Source: Clostridia bacterium
GTDB lineage: Bacteria > Bacillota > Clostridia > Oscillospirales > Acutalibacteraceae
DNA length: 63,510 nt
Direction: 5' to 3'
Assembly (NCBI GenBank): GCA_900770165.1
Contig: CAAGJJ010000035.1
Span: forward strand, 1 to 63,510
Shown here: piece by piece, positions 1 to 8,733 of the stretch
Layout of the letters: every line of letters starts with the position of its first letter
Numbering within the stretch: position 1 is the first letter of the stretch
Translations under genes and position numbers: made by a program
The notes under the pieces: generated by a model
Seen by the model: only the letters and a program-made list of their open reading frames with translations
The model's database searches: none
Told to the model about the DNA's origin: nothing

Positions 1-30
1 AACAAATAATCTAAACTTACGCGGTTGGCA

Positions 31-60
31 ATCGCACTTACACGTTTTACGTGTAGCGAT
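31..60. repeat. nested inverted repeat (hairpin), left edge
   Basis: Seen directly: an inner perfect stem TACACGT/ACGTGTA with a 3-nt loop (39-55) is enclosed by ATCGC (31-35) and GCGAT (56-60). A competing stem, GCGGTT/AATCGC, lies at 21-35. Together with the next two hairpins this makes a dense palindromic cluster just beyond the 3' end of the radical SAM gene. No transposase is nearby. It may be a dispersed REP-like intergenic repeat. Confidence 0.6.
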
Positions 61-66
61 GATTAT

Positions 67-79
67 AGGGCTTTGCCCT
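67..79. repeat. short hairpin AGGGC-TTT-GCCCT
   Basis: A perfect 5-bp stem with a TTT loop lies between two larger palindromes. It is part of the hairpin cluster at the left edge. Confidence 0.5.
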
Positions 80-90
80 CTTATGAAATA

Positions 91-109
91 CCACGCGTTT
101 GACGCGTGG
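91..109. repeat. 8-bp hairpin CCACGCGT/ACGCGTGG, shared with the right edge
   Basis: CCACGCGT, a 3-nt loop TTG, then ACGCGTGG form a perfect GC-rich stem in AT-rich DNA. The same stem with a different loop (TAG) recurs at 63412-63430. The conserved arms with a changed loop suggest a repeat family. Read on the minus strand it follows the stop of the radical SAM gene and could also act as a weak terminator. Confidence 0.65.
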
Positions 110-116
110 ATGTTTA

Positions 117-719
117 TTAATTAATATATTCTCTAACTCTTAGCTTGATGCCAAGATTATCGCAAATATTCTGACATTTTAAAATATCTTGTTCGTTATT
201 TCCATAATCAACAACTGACATACATACTTCTGGAACATATTTTGAAACATCTTTAGAAAAGCTTAGTATGGCATCAAATGCATTTATACCGAATTCAGAA
301 TGACAAATTTTATCGTATTCTTCTTTTGAAGATGCATTTAAACTTATAGAGAGTTTATCTACAAGTTTGTCAAATTCTTTAGCTGTTTTTCTTGAGTTTA
401 TAAGATCAGACAATCCATTTGTATTTACTCTTATTTTTATGTTGGAGTGCTTTTTTATTTCAGAACAAACAAAAAGCATATCATCTAATCTACAAGTGGG
501 TTCACCGTAACCGCAAAAAACTAATTCAGGAAAATCATTTAAATTTCTTTTTAATATATCATTAAGTATTTCTTCTCTGCTTGGTTCTTTTTCAAGCCAT
601 AGAGTATCTGCATCACCAACGGAATCAGTGTTGTTTCTTAAACAGAATTCACAGTTATTGGGACACCTATTGGTAATGTTAACATATAATTTACTTTCAA
701 ATACGTATGTGATAGTCAA
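117..719 (-). CDS. TatD-linked radical SAM protein
   Basis: A 200-residue radical SAM protein. The cluster-binding motif C-x3-C-x2-C is visible at C19, C23 and C26, followed by a CGYGEPT segment near residue 70 that fits the SAM-contacting GGE-type motif. The short length and the position 29 bp behind tatD match the 'TatD family-associated radical SAM' group. The substrate of that family is unknown, so only the enzyme class is claimed. It is the last gene of a minus-strand run fakA-recG-metG-tatD. The palindromic cluster at 31-109 lies directly downstream. Confidence 0.88.
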   Translation of the reverse strand: MTITYVFESKLYVNITNRCPNNCEFCLRNNTDSVGDADTLWLEKEPSREEILNDILKRNLNDFPELVFCGYGEPTCRLDDMLFVCSEIKKHSNIKIRVNTNGLSDLINSRKTAKEFDKLVDKLSISLNASSKEEYDKICHSEFGINAFDAILSFSKDVSKYVPEVCMSVVDYGNNEQDILKCQNICDNLGIKLRVREYIN

Positions 720-748
720 TATAATTCACCTCATATAAGCGATACACT

Positions 749-1516
749 TTATAAATTTATTGAAAATAAATTGCAAGCGTTTTCGGTAGATATATTTAAA
801 ACATCGTTTAGGCTAATATTTTTTATTTCTGATATTTTTTTAGCAGTAGTTAAAATATGGTTAGAGTCACATCTCTGCCCTCTGTATGGTACAGGTGTCA
901 TATATGGTGCATCGGTTTCTAATAATATGCGGTCAATAGGTGTATATTTAACAACATCTATTATTTTTTTTGCATTTTTAAATGTAACTGCTCCACCAAT
1001 ACCAATATACATACCTATTTTTATAATTTCTTCTGCCATTTCAGGGCTGCCAGAGAAACAATGTATAACACCCTGTGGTATATATTTATTTAATAGTTCC
1101 AATGTGTCTTTATGAGCTTCTCTGTTGTGTACAATAATAGGTTTATTGAGATTTTTCGATAAGAGTATTTGTTCTTCAAATACTTTTATTTGGCTTTCTT
1201 TTTTAGAAAAATCATAATGATAATCTAAACCAATTTCTCCTATAGCAACTGCTTTTTTAAACTCAAACATTTTTTCTAGTTCAACTATGTAATTGTTTGG
1301 AACAGAATCCACCTCATTAGGGTGTATTCCAAGGGCACAGTAAATTCTTTCATACTTTTTAGATAAATCAATACATTTTTTTGAGTTGTCAATATCTACA
1401 CCACAGTTTATTATTGTGTTGACATTGTTAGATAACATAGAAGTGAGAAGTTCATCGCGATCATCATCAAATTTAGTATCATCATAATGTGCATGAGAGT
1501 CAAATATCAATTTCAT
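749..1516 (-). CDS. tatD: TatD family metal-dependent hydrolase/DNase
   Basis: A 255-residue TIM-barrel amidohydrolase-like nuclease of the TatD/YcfH family. Visible metal-binding motifs are the N-terminal DSHAHYD (H8, H10), GEIGLDYHYD near residue 93, HNREAH near 130, HCFSGS near 152 and LLETDAPYMTP near 200. Family members are 3'-5' DNases with proposed roles in DNA repair or turnover. The gene lies 18 bp after metG, an order (metG then tatD) common in Firmicutes, and is probably co-transcribed with it. Confidence 0.95.
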   Translation of the reverse strand: MKLIFDSHAHYDDTKFDDDRDELLTSMLSNNVNTIINCGVDIDNSKKCIDLSKKYERIYCALGIHPNEVDSVPNNYIVELEKMFEFKKAVAIGEIGLDYHYDFSKKESQIKVFEEQILLSKNLNKPIIVHNREAHKDTLELLNKYIPQGVIHCFSGSPEMAEEIIKIGMYIGIGGAVTFKNAKKIIDVVKYTPIDRILLETDAPYMTPVPYRGQRCDSNHILTTAKKISEIKNISLNDVLNISTENACNLFSINL

Positions 1517-1534
1517 AATTACTCCATATAATTT

Positions 1535-3484
1535 TTATCTAATAGTGCTGCCAGCAGGGATGTTATCAACAAATATCACTTTAACATCATCTTTATTACA
1601 TTCTGCAGCAAGTATCATACCATTACTTTCAACTCCACAAAGCTTTGCTGGTTTTAAGTTAGAAACTAAGATAACATTTTTTCCAATAAGGTCTTCAGGT
1701 TTATAATATTGTGAAATTCCAGATACAACTGTTCTTTCGCCGCTGCCATCATTTAAAGTTAGTTTCAAAAGTTTTTTAGATTTTTTAATAGCTTCACAAG
1801 CAGTTATTGAAGCAACTATAAGTTTAACTTTAGCGAAATCTTCTATACCAATTTTTAATATTCCTTCAATATTTTTATTGTCGCTATTTTTATTAGAACT
1901 TGGTCCTATAATATTGTTTAACTCTTCTATTTCTTTTTCTGTATCTATACGTGGGAATAAAGTATTTCCCTTATTTATATATGCATTATGAGGAAGTAGT
2001 CCCCACTTGTTAGCGCTTTCCCAATTAGTTATATCTTTATTAGCACCAATTTGTTCCTGAATTTTGGAAGCAGTATTAGGCATGAATGGTATTAGAAGAG
2101 AACTTATTATTCTTAATGATTCACAAAGATTATATAAGACTTGTGCTAACCTATTTTTCTTGTTTGGATCTTTACCTAATATCCATGGTGTTGTTTCATC
2201 AATATATTTATTAGCTCTTGCAATAACTTTCCATATTTCAGACAACGCAGATGAGAACTGGAATTTTTCCATTTGTGTTTCAAATTTATTTCTTAACTCT
2301 TTTACCAGATTTATTAATTCGTCATCTATTGGTTCATGATCGTGTTCATTAGGAATTGTTCCATTAAAATATTTTTGAACCATTGCTGTTGTTCTTGATA
2401 ACAGATTTCCTAAATCGTTTGCAAGGTCAGAATTAATTCTATTTATTAGGGCTTCATTTGTGAAATTACCATCAGCTCCAAAAGGAATTTCACGCAACAA
2501 AAAATACCTTATTGCATCTACACCATAGCGATTGCAAAGTATGTTAGGATCTACAACATTGCCTTTCGATTTGGACATCTTACCTCCTTCACCGAATAAC
2601 CACCAACCATGTCCATACACTTTTTGAGGTAAAGGAAGATCAAGAGCCATTAAAATAGCAGGCCAAATTATTGCATGGAAGCGGATAATTTCTTTTCCAA
2701 CAAAGTGAACATTAGCAGGCCAGTATTTTTTATAGTTAGAGTCATCATCAGATCCAAACCCCATTGCAGTAATATAATTTGTAAGTGCATCTAGCCATAC
2801 ATATACAATATGTTTATTATCAAAGTCTACAGGAATTCCCCATGAAAAGCTAGTTCGAGTTACACAAAGGTCTTCTAATCCACTCTTTATGAAGTTTATC
2901 ATTTCATTTTTTCGGCTTACAGGAGACAAAAAGTCAGGGTTATCATCATATAGCTTTAATAATTTGTCAGCATATTTTGAAAGTTTAAAGAAATATGCTT
3001 CTTCTTCAGCCCATTTTACCTCTCTACCACAATCTGGACATTTGTTATCTTTAAGTTGAGTTTGTGTAAAAAATGCTTCACAGGGTTCACAGTACCATCC
3101 TTTATATGTGCCTTTATAAATTTCACCTTTTTCATATAGCATGTTAAAAATTTTTTGGACTGACTTTTCATGATATTTATCGGTAGTACGAATAAATTTG
3201 TCGTTTGTAATTTCTAGCAGTTCCCAAAGTTTTTTAAATCCATCAACTATTTCGTCTACATATTCTTTTGGTGTAATACCTTTTTCTTTTGCTTTAAGCT
3301 CTATTTTTTGTCCATGTTCATCTGTTCCTGTTAAGAACATAACATCATATCCAACAAATCTTTTGTACCTTGCCATAACATCGGCAGCAACAGTACAGTA
3401 ACTATGACCTATGTGTGCATTACCAGATGGATAGTATATTGGTGTTGTTATATAGTAAGTATTTTTATTCACGGTTATGACCAT
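1535..3484 (-). CDS. metG: methionyl-tRNA synthetase
   Basis: A class I aminoacyl-tRNA synthetase of about 649 residues that charges tRNA-Met. The HIGH signature reads HIGH at residues 24-27 and KMSKS appears within GGKMSKSKGN near 305. A four-cysteine zinc knuckle (CEPC...CPDC) lies near 130-155. The C-terminal 110 residues form a Trbp111-type tRNA-binding OB domain fused to the enzyme. The ATG at 3484 abuts an AAAGGA sequence, which leaves no normal spacing. The in-frame GTG at 3472 is a possible true start, so the N-terminus may be four residues shorter. It sits between recG and tatD. Confidence 0.96.
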   Translation of the reverse strand: MVITVNKNTYYITTPIYYPSGNAHIGHSYCTVAADVMARYKRFVGYDVMFLTGTDEHGQKIELKAKEKGITPKEYVDEIVDGFKKLWELLEITNDKFIRTTDKYHEKSVQKIFNMLYEKGEIYKGTYKGWYCEPCEAFFTQTQLKDNKCPDCGREVKWAEEEAYFFKLSKYADKLLKLYDDNPDFLSPVSRKNEMINFIKSGLEDLCVTRTSFSWGIPVDFDNKHIVYVWLDALTNYITAMGFGSDDDSNYKKYWPANVHFVGKEIIRFHAIIWPAILMALDLPLPQKVYGHGWWLFGEGGKMSKSKGNVVDPNILCNRYGVDAIRYFLLREIPFGADGNFTNEALINRINSDLANDLGNLLSRTTAMVQKYFNGTIPNEHDHEPIDDELINLVKELRNKFETQMEKFQFSSALSEIWKVIARANKYIDETTPWILGKDPNKKNRLAQVLYNLCESLRIISSLLIPFMPNTASKIQEQIGANKDITNWESANKWGLLPHNAYINKGNTLFPRIDTEKEIEELNNIIGPSSNKNSDNKNIEGILKIGIEDFAKVKLIVASITACEAIKKSKKLLKLTLNDGSGERTVVSGISQYYKPEDLIGKNVILVSNLKPAKLCGVESNGMILAAECNKDDVKVIFVDNIPAGSTIR

Positions 3485-3556
3485 TCCTTTCAGTAAAACA
3501 AGAATTTATTTATATATTATAACACTATTAATTATGTATTTAAACTCTTACTATGT

Positions 3557-5602
3557 TTAATTTAATCCATATTCGCCAATAGAAGAAAATAACCTGTTAA
3601 TTTCAGCTTTTAAACCCTTATATTTTTCAGATTCAAGAGAAGGATCTTCATCAATTAATTTAGAAGCTATATGCTGAGCCTCTATTAAAATGTTAGTATC
3701 GGTCATCATATTTGCGATTTTAAGCTCTGGCAAGCCATGTTGTTTATGTCCAAAAAAATCTCCAGGGCCTCTTAATTTTAAATCTTCATCAGCTATTTTG
3801 AATCCGTTGTTAGTTTCCTTCATAATTTTGAATCTTCTTAATGCTTCTTCATTTTGTGCATCAGATACCATAATACAATAAGATTTATAAGATCCACGTC
3901 CAACGCGTCCTCTTAATTGGTGAAGTTGAGATAACCCAAATCGTTCTGCATTCTCAATCATTATTATAACAGCATTGGGATTATCTATACCAACCTCTAT
4001 TACTGTAGTTGATATTAGTAAAGAAATGTCTTTATTATTAAATTTATCCATAATATTTTGCTTTTCACGGGGTGACATTTTTCCATGGACTAAGCCGATA
4101 TTAAAATTTTTAAATATGCCTGAAGCAAGTTCTTCATAATATTTTTCTGCAGATGCTAAATTACTATCGCTTTCTTCAACTAGAGGACATACTATATACG
4201 CTTGTTTACCTTCATTAATAAATGATTTAATAAAGTTAAGAGCACGGTACCTTTTTTTGCTGTTAATTAGAAAAGTATCAATTTTTTGTCGTCCAGCAGG
4301 CAGTTCATCTAGAACTGATATATCTAGATCTGAATACATAATCAATCCAAGAGTTCGTGGAATTGGTGTTGCAGACATTATTAACATATGTGGAGATTTA
4401 CCTTTAGAAGCGAGCTTCGCTCTTTGAGAAACGCCGAACCTATGTTGTTCGTCCGTTACGGCAAGGCAAAGCGAAGAAAATTCAACGTTATCTGTTAATA
4501 AGGCGTGTGTGCCAATAATTATGTCAATTTCCCCTAATTTTAATGCCTCTTTTATTCTTCTTTTTTGAACGATTGGGGTAGATCCTGTTAAAAGTGCTAT
4601 TTTTATATTTGTTTGCGAAAACACGCTAGAAAACCAATTGTAATGTTGTTCAGCTAATATTTCAGTTGGAGCCATAATAGCAGTTTGCATATGGTTTTTA
4701 TATACTGTATAAGCAAGCGCCGCAGCTACTGCTGTTTTCCCAGATCCAACGTCTCCTTGTATAAGTCTGTTCATTATAGATGTATCTTTAGACATATCTT
4801 TTGTACAATCAGATATAGCTTTAATTTGTGCATTTGTTAGAGAGAAGGGGAGAAGTTCTTGAAATACATTAAAATAGTTTTGCTGTATTTTCATAGCATT
4901 TGTTTTTCTTGATTTATACTTTAAATTTAGTAGCCCAAGCTGCAATATTAAAAGCTCTTCGAATATAAGCCGTTTTCTGGCTTTTAAAAGATCTTCATTA
5001 GATGTAGGAAAATGTATGTTATTTAAGGCGCACTTTAAATCTACTAGATTGTATTTTTCCCGAATGCATTTAGGAATAGGGTCTTTTATAGTTTTTGGTA
5101 GTAAATTGAGTGCGTTTTTAACGCAATTTTCAATTTTTTTAGATGTAAGTCCTTGAGTGGAGTGATATACAGGATGCAAACTATGAGCTAAAGAAGCATC
5201 TTTAAAATTAGGTGAATTCATTTCTTTTCTTGAGTTTCGATAAATTACTTTTCCATAAAAAATGAATTCTTTGCCTTCGGTAAGTGATTTAGAGACAAAA
5301 GGAATATTAAAATATGTAATGTTCATAGTTGAATAATTATCGCAGATTTTTAATTTATAAAGGGTCATACCTTTTCTAATAATACTTTTTTGTACAGGTG
5401 ATGCCACTATTCCTTTAACACAGCATATTTCGTTGATAGGGCAAGATGATATTGTATAAGGATTAGACCAATCTTCGTAAGCTCGGGGGTAAAAAAACAA
5501 TAAAGAACCAACGCTAGATACACCAAGTTTATTGAATAACTCAGTGTATCTAGCGCCAACACCTTTTAAAAATCTTATATCTTTATTAAATAATGATGCC
5601 AT
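3557..5602 (-). CDS. recG: ATP-dependent DNA helicase RecG
   Basis: A superfamily 2 helicase of 681 residues that remodels stalled replication forks and Holliday junctions. The N-terminal wedge/OB region is followed by Walker A GDVGSGKT near residue 285, a DEQH-type Walker B box (DEQHRFGV) near 387, SATPIPRTL near 410, and the C-terminal motif VI region with GRVGRG. The length is standard for the family. It follows fakA at 60 bp, and this fakA-recG order is conserved in Firmicutes. The ATG start has a plausible upstream AAGGAAG ribosome-binding site (RBS). Confidence 0.97.
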   Translation of the reverse strand: MASLFNKDIRFLKGVGARYTELFNKLGVSSVGSLLFFYPRAYEDWSNPYTISSCPINEICCVKGIVASPVQKSIIRKGMTLYKLKICDNYSTMNITYFNIPFVSKSLTEGKEFIFYGKVIYRNSRKEMNSPNFKDASLAHSLHPVYHSTQGLTSKKIENCVKNALNLLPKTIKDPIPKCIREKYNLVDLKCALNNIHFPTSNEDLLKARKRLIFEELLILQLGLLNLKYKSRKTNAMKIQQNYFNVFQELLPFSLTNAQIKAISDCTKDMSKDTSIMNRLIQGDVGSGKTAVAAALAYTVYKNHMQTAIMAPTEILAEQHYNWFSSVFSQTNIKIALLTGSTPIVQKRRIKEALKLGEIDIIIGTHALLTDNVEFSSLCLAVTDEQHRFGVSQRAKLASKGKSPHMLIMSATPIPRTLGLIMYSDLDISVLDELPAGRQKIDTFLINSKKRYRALNFIKSFINEGKQAYIVCPLVEESDSNLASAEKYYEELASGIFKNFNIGLVHGKMSPREKQNIMDKFNNKDISLLISTTVIEVGIDNPNAVIIMIENAERFGLSQLHQLRGRVGRGSYKSYCIMVSDAQNEEALRRFKIMKETNNGFKIADEDLKLRGPGDFFGHKQHGLPELKIANMMTDTNILIEAQHIASKLIDEDPSLESEKYKGLKAEINRLFSSIGEYGLN

Positions 5603-5661
5603 AATTTTAACTTCCTTAGTATTAGAGAAGTATTATTAATAATAAGAATTGATTTAAGTAA

Positions 5662-7314
5662 TTATTCTATAGAAACAATAAAATAATATACTGGTTGATC
5701 ACCTTTAATCAATGTTACATCAATATGAGAATTAACTTTTGACTTTATTGCACGTAAAGCTTCATCTGCTTGCTCATCAGATATATCTTCTCCATAAATT
5801 AAAGTTATGAATGAAGTGTTTCTATGAACCATTGATTTTGTTAGTTTTGCAACAGCTTTTATAGGATTTTTTTCTGTAAATACTAATTTACCATTATCAA
5901 GAGCAATAATTTCATTCTCTTTTATTTTAAATCCGCCATATTCTGAATCTCTTGCTGCAAAAGTTACCTGACCTGTAGAAACATTATGACATACATCAGA
6001 CATGATATTTCTGTTATTATCAGAAGACAACTCTGGATCGAAAGAAAGCATAGCAGTAATACCTTGAGGAATTGTCCTTGTTGGAATAACTATTACTTCT
6101 CTATCTTCAACTAATTCTGCAGTTTGTTCTGCGGCCATAATTATATTCTTATTGTTGGGCAGTACATATACCTTTTTTGCAGGCGTAGCAAGTACAGCTT
6201 CTAAAATATCATCGGTACTAGGATTCATTGTTTGTCCGCCGCTTACAATATGAGTACAGCCTAAATCTTTAAAAAGATTTTCAAGTCCTTCTCCAGCCGC
6301 AACTGATACAAAGCCAAAGTTATCAGTAGGTTCTGCAGGGGACAATTTAGACTTTTTTGAAGATTTCTTGTTAGCCTCTGCAGCAAGACGATTTTGCTCT
6401 TTCATATTTTCTACTTTTACGGTTAAAAGTTGACCAAATTTTAATCCTTCTTGTAAAGCATTACCTGGTTCTTCAGTGTGAACATGAACTTTAATTATAT
6501 CATCATCATCGACTACAACTACACAATCACCTATTGTTTCTAAATATGCTCTGAGTTCTAATGGTTTAGCATCTATTTCATGATTTTTACCAACAATAAA
6601 TTCTGTGCAATAGGTAAAGGTAATTTCCTCTAGCTGTAAATCATCAAATAAACTTGTTTTAGATGTTTTAGTTTTAAGTTCTGAATCTTCAATCTCAATT
6701 GTTTTGCCGTCTTTGAAAACGCTCAACATTCCTTCGAAAATTAGACATAAACCTTTTCCACCAGCATCAACAACACCAGCTTTTTTTAATACTGGAAGAA
6801 GTTCAGGTGTTGTTTCTAAAGCTGCGGCTGCACCATTGCATATCATAGACCATACGTAAATAGGATCATTGTCTTTTTCTAAAGCTTTTATGCCAGTTTC
6901 GTAAGCAACGCGAGCAACAGTTAATATTGTTCCTTCGGTCGGTTTCATAACAGCTTCATAAGCGGCATCTACTCCAATACCTAAAGCTTTAACTAAATCT
7001 TCTCCGTTAGCACTTTCAAGTTCAGACAATCCTTTTGAAAAACCTCTGAAAAGTAAAGATAATATTACGCCTGAGTTACCTCTAGCACCTCTTAAAAGGT
7101 GAGAAGCAGCTTGGCTAGATACATCTGAAACATTTACATTATTATTTAATTTGTTTAGTTCAGAGGCAGCTGCAGACATAGTCATAGACATATTTGTTCC
7201 CGTATCTCCGTCTGGAACAGGGAAAATATTTAAGTCATCAACTAAACTTTTGTGGTTTGCAATATTATTTGAACCAGATATTATAGCGTTTTTAAGACAA
7301 ACTCCATTAATCAA
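5662..7314 (-). CDS. fakA: fatty acid kinase catalytic subunit FakA (DAK2 domain, YloV-like)
   Basis: A DAK2-domain protein of about 550 residues that, with a FakB partner, phosphorylates exogenous fatty acids. The nucleotide-binding signature FPVPDGDTGTNM is near residue 30, and RGARGNSGVILS lies near 75. The start is decided by the RBS. The longest frame begins with a GTG that is part of the SD AAGGAGTG. The TTG at 7314 sits 8 nt behind that SD and gives an N-terminus (MINGVCLKNAI...) that fits the family. The Asp23-like gene that often precedes fakA is absent here. Confidence 0.92.
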   Translation of the reverse strand: MINGVCLKNAIISGSNNIANHKSLVDDLNIFPVPDGDTGTNMSMTMSAAASELNKLNNNVNVSDVSSQAASHLLRGARGNSGVILSLLFRGFSKGLSELESANGEDLVKALGIGVDAAYEAVMKPTEGTILTVARVAYETGIKALEKDNDPIYVWSMICNGAAAALETTPELLPVLKKAGVVDAGGKGLCLIFEGMLSVFKDGKTIEIEDSELKTKTSKTSLFDDLQLEEITFTYCTEFIVGKNHEIDAKPLELRAYLETIGDCVVVVDDDDIIKVHVHTEEPGNALQEGLKFGQLLTVKVENMKEQNRLAAEANKKSSKKSKLSPAEPTDNFGFVSVAAGEGLENLFKDLGCTHIVSGGQTMNPSTDDILEAVLATPAKKVYVLPNNKNIIMAAEQTAELVEDREVIVIPTRTIPQGITAMLSFDPELSSDNNRNIMSDVCHNVSTGQVTFAARDSEYGGFKIKENEIIALDNGKLVFTEKNPIKAVAKLTKSMVHRNTSFITLIYGEDISDEQADEALRAIKSKVNSHIDVTLIKGDQPVYYFIVSIE

Positions 7315-7404
7315 TAATAACACTCCTTGGTACTATTTATTATAGTATTTTTAATGTAACAAAAATAGATTGTCTATTTCTCAGTATGAAATTATGTTAA
7401 AAGC

Positions 7405-7433
7405 ATTATATCATATAAGCTATGATTATTCAA
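7405..7433 (-). promoter_or_regulatory. promoter of fakA operon
   Basis: On the minus strand TTGAAT (7428-7433) and a perfect TATAAT (7405-7410) are separated by 17 bp. This puts the start about 85 nt upstream of the fakA TTG codon. Confidence 0.65.
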
Positions 7434-7499
7434 TTATAAAAACTAATATAATTATAAGCAATTTAGTTTTATGTGAAATTTATAAATGTATTATAAAAA

Positions 7500-7526
7500 T
7501 AAGAGCTATTTAACAAATAGCTCTTA
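7500..7526 (-). terminator. terminator of rny-ymdB-spoVS unit
   Basis: A perfect 12-bp stem TAAGAGCTATTT/AAATAGCTCTTA has a 3-nt loop. Read on the minus strand it is followed by a T-rich tail (TTTTTAT) just after the spoVS stop. Confidence 0.85.
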
Positions 7527-7541
7527 GTAACAGACAAGTTT

Positions 7542-7802
7542 TTAGCGGACTTCGATGATAAGTTTTATAGCTGTTCTACTTTCATCATCTATTGTTATGT
7601 TAGAAAAAGAGGGAACACAGACAATATCTATTCCAGAGGGAGCTAAATATCCCCTCGCGATTGCAATTGATTTTATTGCTTGATTTGTTGCTCCAGCTCC
7701 AATAGCTTGCATTTCAACACAGCCATGCTCACGAATAATACCGGCAATAGCACCTGCTACAGAATTTGGTGAGGATTTTGTAGAAATTTTTAGTATTTCC
7801 AT
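7542..7802 (-). CDS. spoVS: stage V sporulation protein S
   Basis: An 86-residue protein of the SpoVS/Alba-like fold, nearly the exact family length. The conserved start MEILKISTKSSPNSVAGAIA and the central GAGATNQAIKSIAIARGYLA block are diagnostic. SpoVS affects septation and spore coat assembly in Bacillus and is widespread in spore formers. It follows rny and ymdB, a strongly conserved arrangement. It has its own promoter-like element at 7846-7874 and a strong terminator at 7500-7526, so it can be expressed alone as well as by read-through. Confidence 0.97.
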   Translation of the reverse strand: MEILKISTKSSPNSVAGAIAGIIREHGCVEMQAIGAGATNQAIKSIAIARGYLAPSGIDIVCVPSFSNITIDDESRTAIKLIIEVR

Positions 7803-7845
7803 ATCAAAGTCTCCAATCGATTAAATTGGCCTGTATCCCTAACAA

Positions 7846-7874
7846 AGTATATACCTAAATTGTAAAATTTGCAA
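7846..7874 (-). promoter_or_regulatory. promoter of spoVS
   Basis: On the minus strand TTGCAA (7869-7874) and TATACT (7846-7851) are separated by 17 bp, in the gap between ymdB and spoVS. This is a sigma-A-like match. Family knowledge (sigma-H control in Bacillus) was not tested here. Confidence 0.55.
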
Positions 7875-7902
7875 GAAGAGTAAGACCTATGTAAGCTTTC
7901 GA

Positions 7903-8676
7903 TTATGTTATAGTTAACCTTTCGATATTTACAGTTTTACCAGAAATTTCGTTAATATTAAATAATATTGCATCCATTTTTTGGGGGCCGCCTAAAAATT
8001 CGAATCTTACAGGAATTTTACCTTTCATTTTCTTTATTGCACTGTTGGGGGATACACCTAATACAGAATTTATGGTACCTGTCATACCAACATCAGTTAT
8101 ATATCCGGTCCCGTTAGGTAAGATAGTCTCATCTGCAGTTGGAACGTGTGTATGAGTACCAAAAAGAGCAGAAATTTTTCCATCTAAATAAAATCCCAAG
8201 GCTCTTTTTTCTGCGGTTGCTTCTGCATGAAAATCGACTATTTTTATTGGTATATCTTTAAATTTATTAATTATATCATCTGCTGTAGAAAATGGACAAT
8301 TAAGACTTTCCATATATACAACGCCCATTAAATTTATAACGCATACTTGCATTTTGCCCATATCTATAATGGAATATCCTTTTCCGGGTGTAGTTGATTC
8401 AGGGAAATTTGCTGGACGTATTAAATTATTGTCCTCATCAAATACAGGGTAAATTTCGCGCCTTCTAAATGCATGATTCCCAGTAGTAATAACATCGACG
8501 CCGCTTTTAAACAAATATTCTGCAGAACTTTTTGTAATACCATTTCCATCTGCAGAGTTTTCTCCATTAGCAATTACTAGGTCAATTGATTTAAGCTTTT
8601 TTAGGTTTGGCAATTTTGACCTTAAAAATTCACATCCATTACTGCCAACAACATCACCTATAGCAAGTATGTTCAT
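7903..8676 (-). CDS. ymdB: YmdB family metallophosphoesterase
   Basis: A 257-residue metallophosphoesterase of the TIGR00282/YmdB family. Homologues hydrolyse 2',3'-cyclic nucleotides and influence biofilm and sporulation decisions in Bacillus. Metal ligand motifs are visible: GDVVGSNG with D8, GNHAFRRR near 68, DFHAEATAEK near 150 and the GTHTHVPTADE box near 175. It lies between rny and spoVS. The link to RNase Y is conserved and suggests a shared role in RNA turnover signalling. A hairpin at 8709-8728 lies between rny and this gene and may reduce read-through. Confidence 0.95.
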   Translation of the reverse strand: MNILAIGDVVGSNGCEFLRSKLPNLKKLKSIDLVIANGENSADGNGITKSSAEYLFKSGVDVITTGNHAFRRREIYPVFDEDNNLIRPANFPESTTPGKGYSIIDMGKMQVCVINLMGVVYMESLNCPFSTADDIINKFKDIPIKIVDFHAEATAEKRALGFYLDGKISALFGTHTHVPTADETILPNGTGYITDVGMTGTINSVLGVSPNSAIKKMKGKIPVRFEFLGGPQKMDAILFNINEISGKTVNIERLTIT

Positions 8677-8708
8677 AATTTACACCTCTATTATTTAGCG
8701 TTATAAAA

Positions 8709-8728
8709 GGGAACAGATACCTGTTCCC
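8709..8728 (-). terminator. hairpin between rny and ymdB (partial terminator)
   Basis: GGGAACAG/CTGTTCCC is a perfect 8-bp stem with a 4-nt loop. On the minus strand it is followed by TTTTAT. It lies in the 57-bp gap after rny and would fit a leaky terminator or an RNA processing stabiliser. Confidence 0.65.
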
Positions 8729-8733
8729 ATAAT

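Noticed and set aside
771..1115. 114-codon frame on the plus strand
   Set aside because: Antisense to tatD; no RBS and no family resemblance.
3485..3556. T-box upstream of metG
   Set aside because: The gap to recG is 72 bp and lacks a T-box motif.
3898..3911. ACGCGT-containing segment resembling the edge hairpins
   Set aside because: It is inside recG coding sequence and does not form the inverted repeat.
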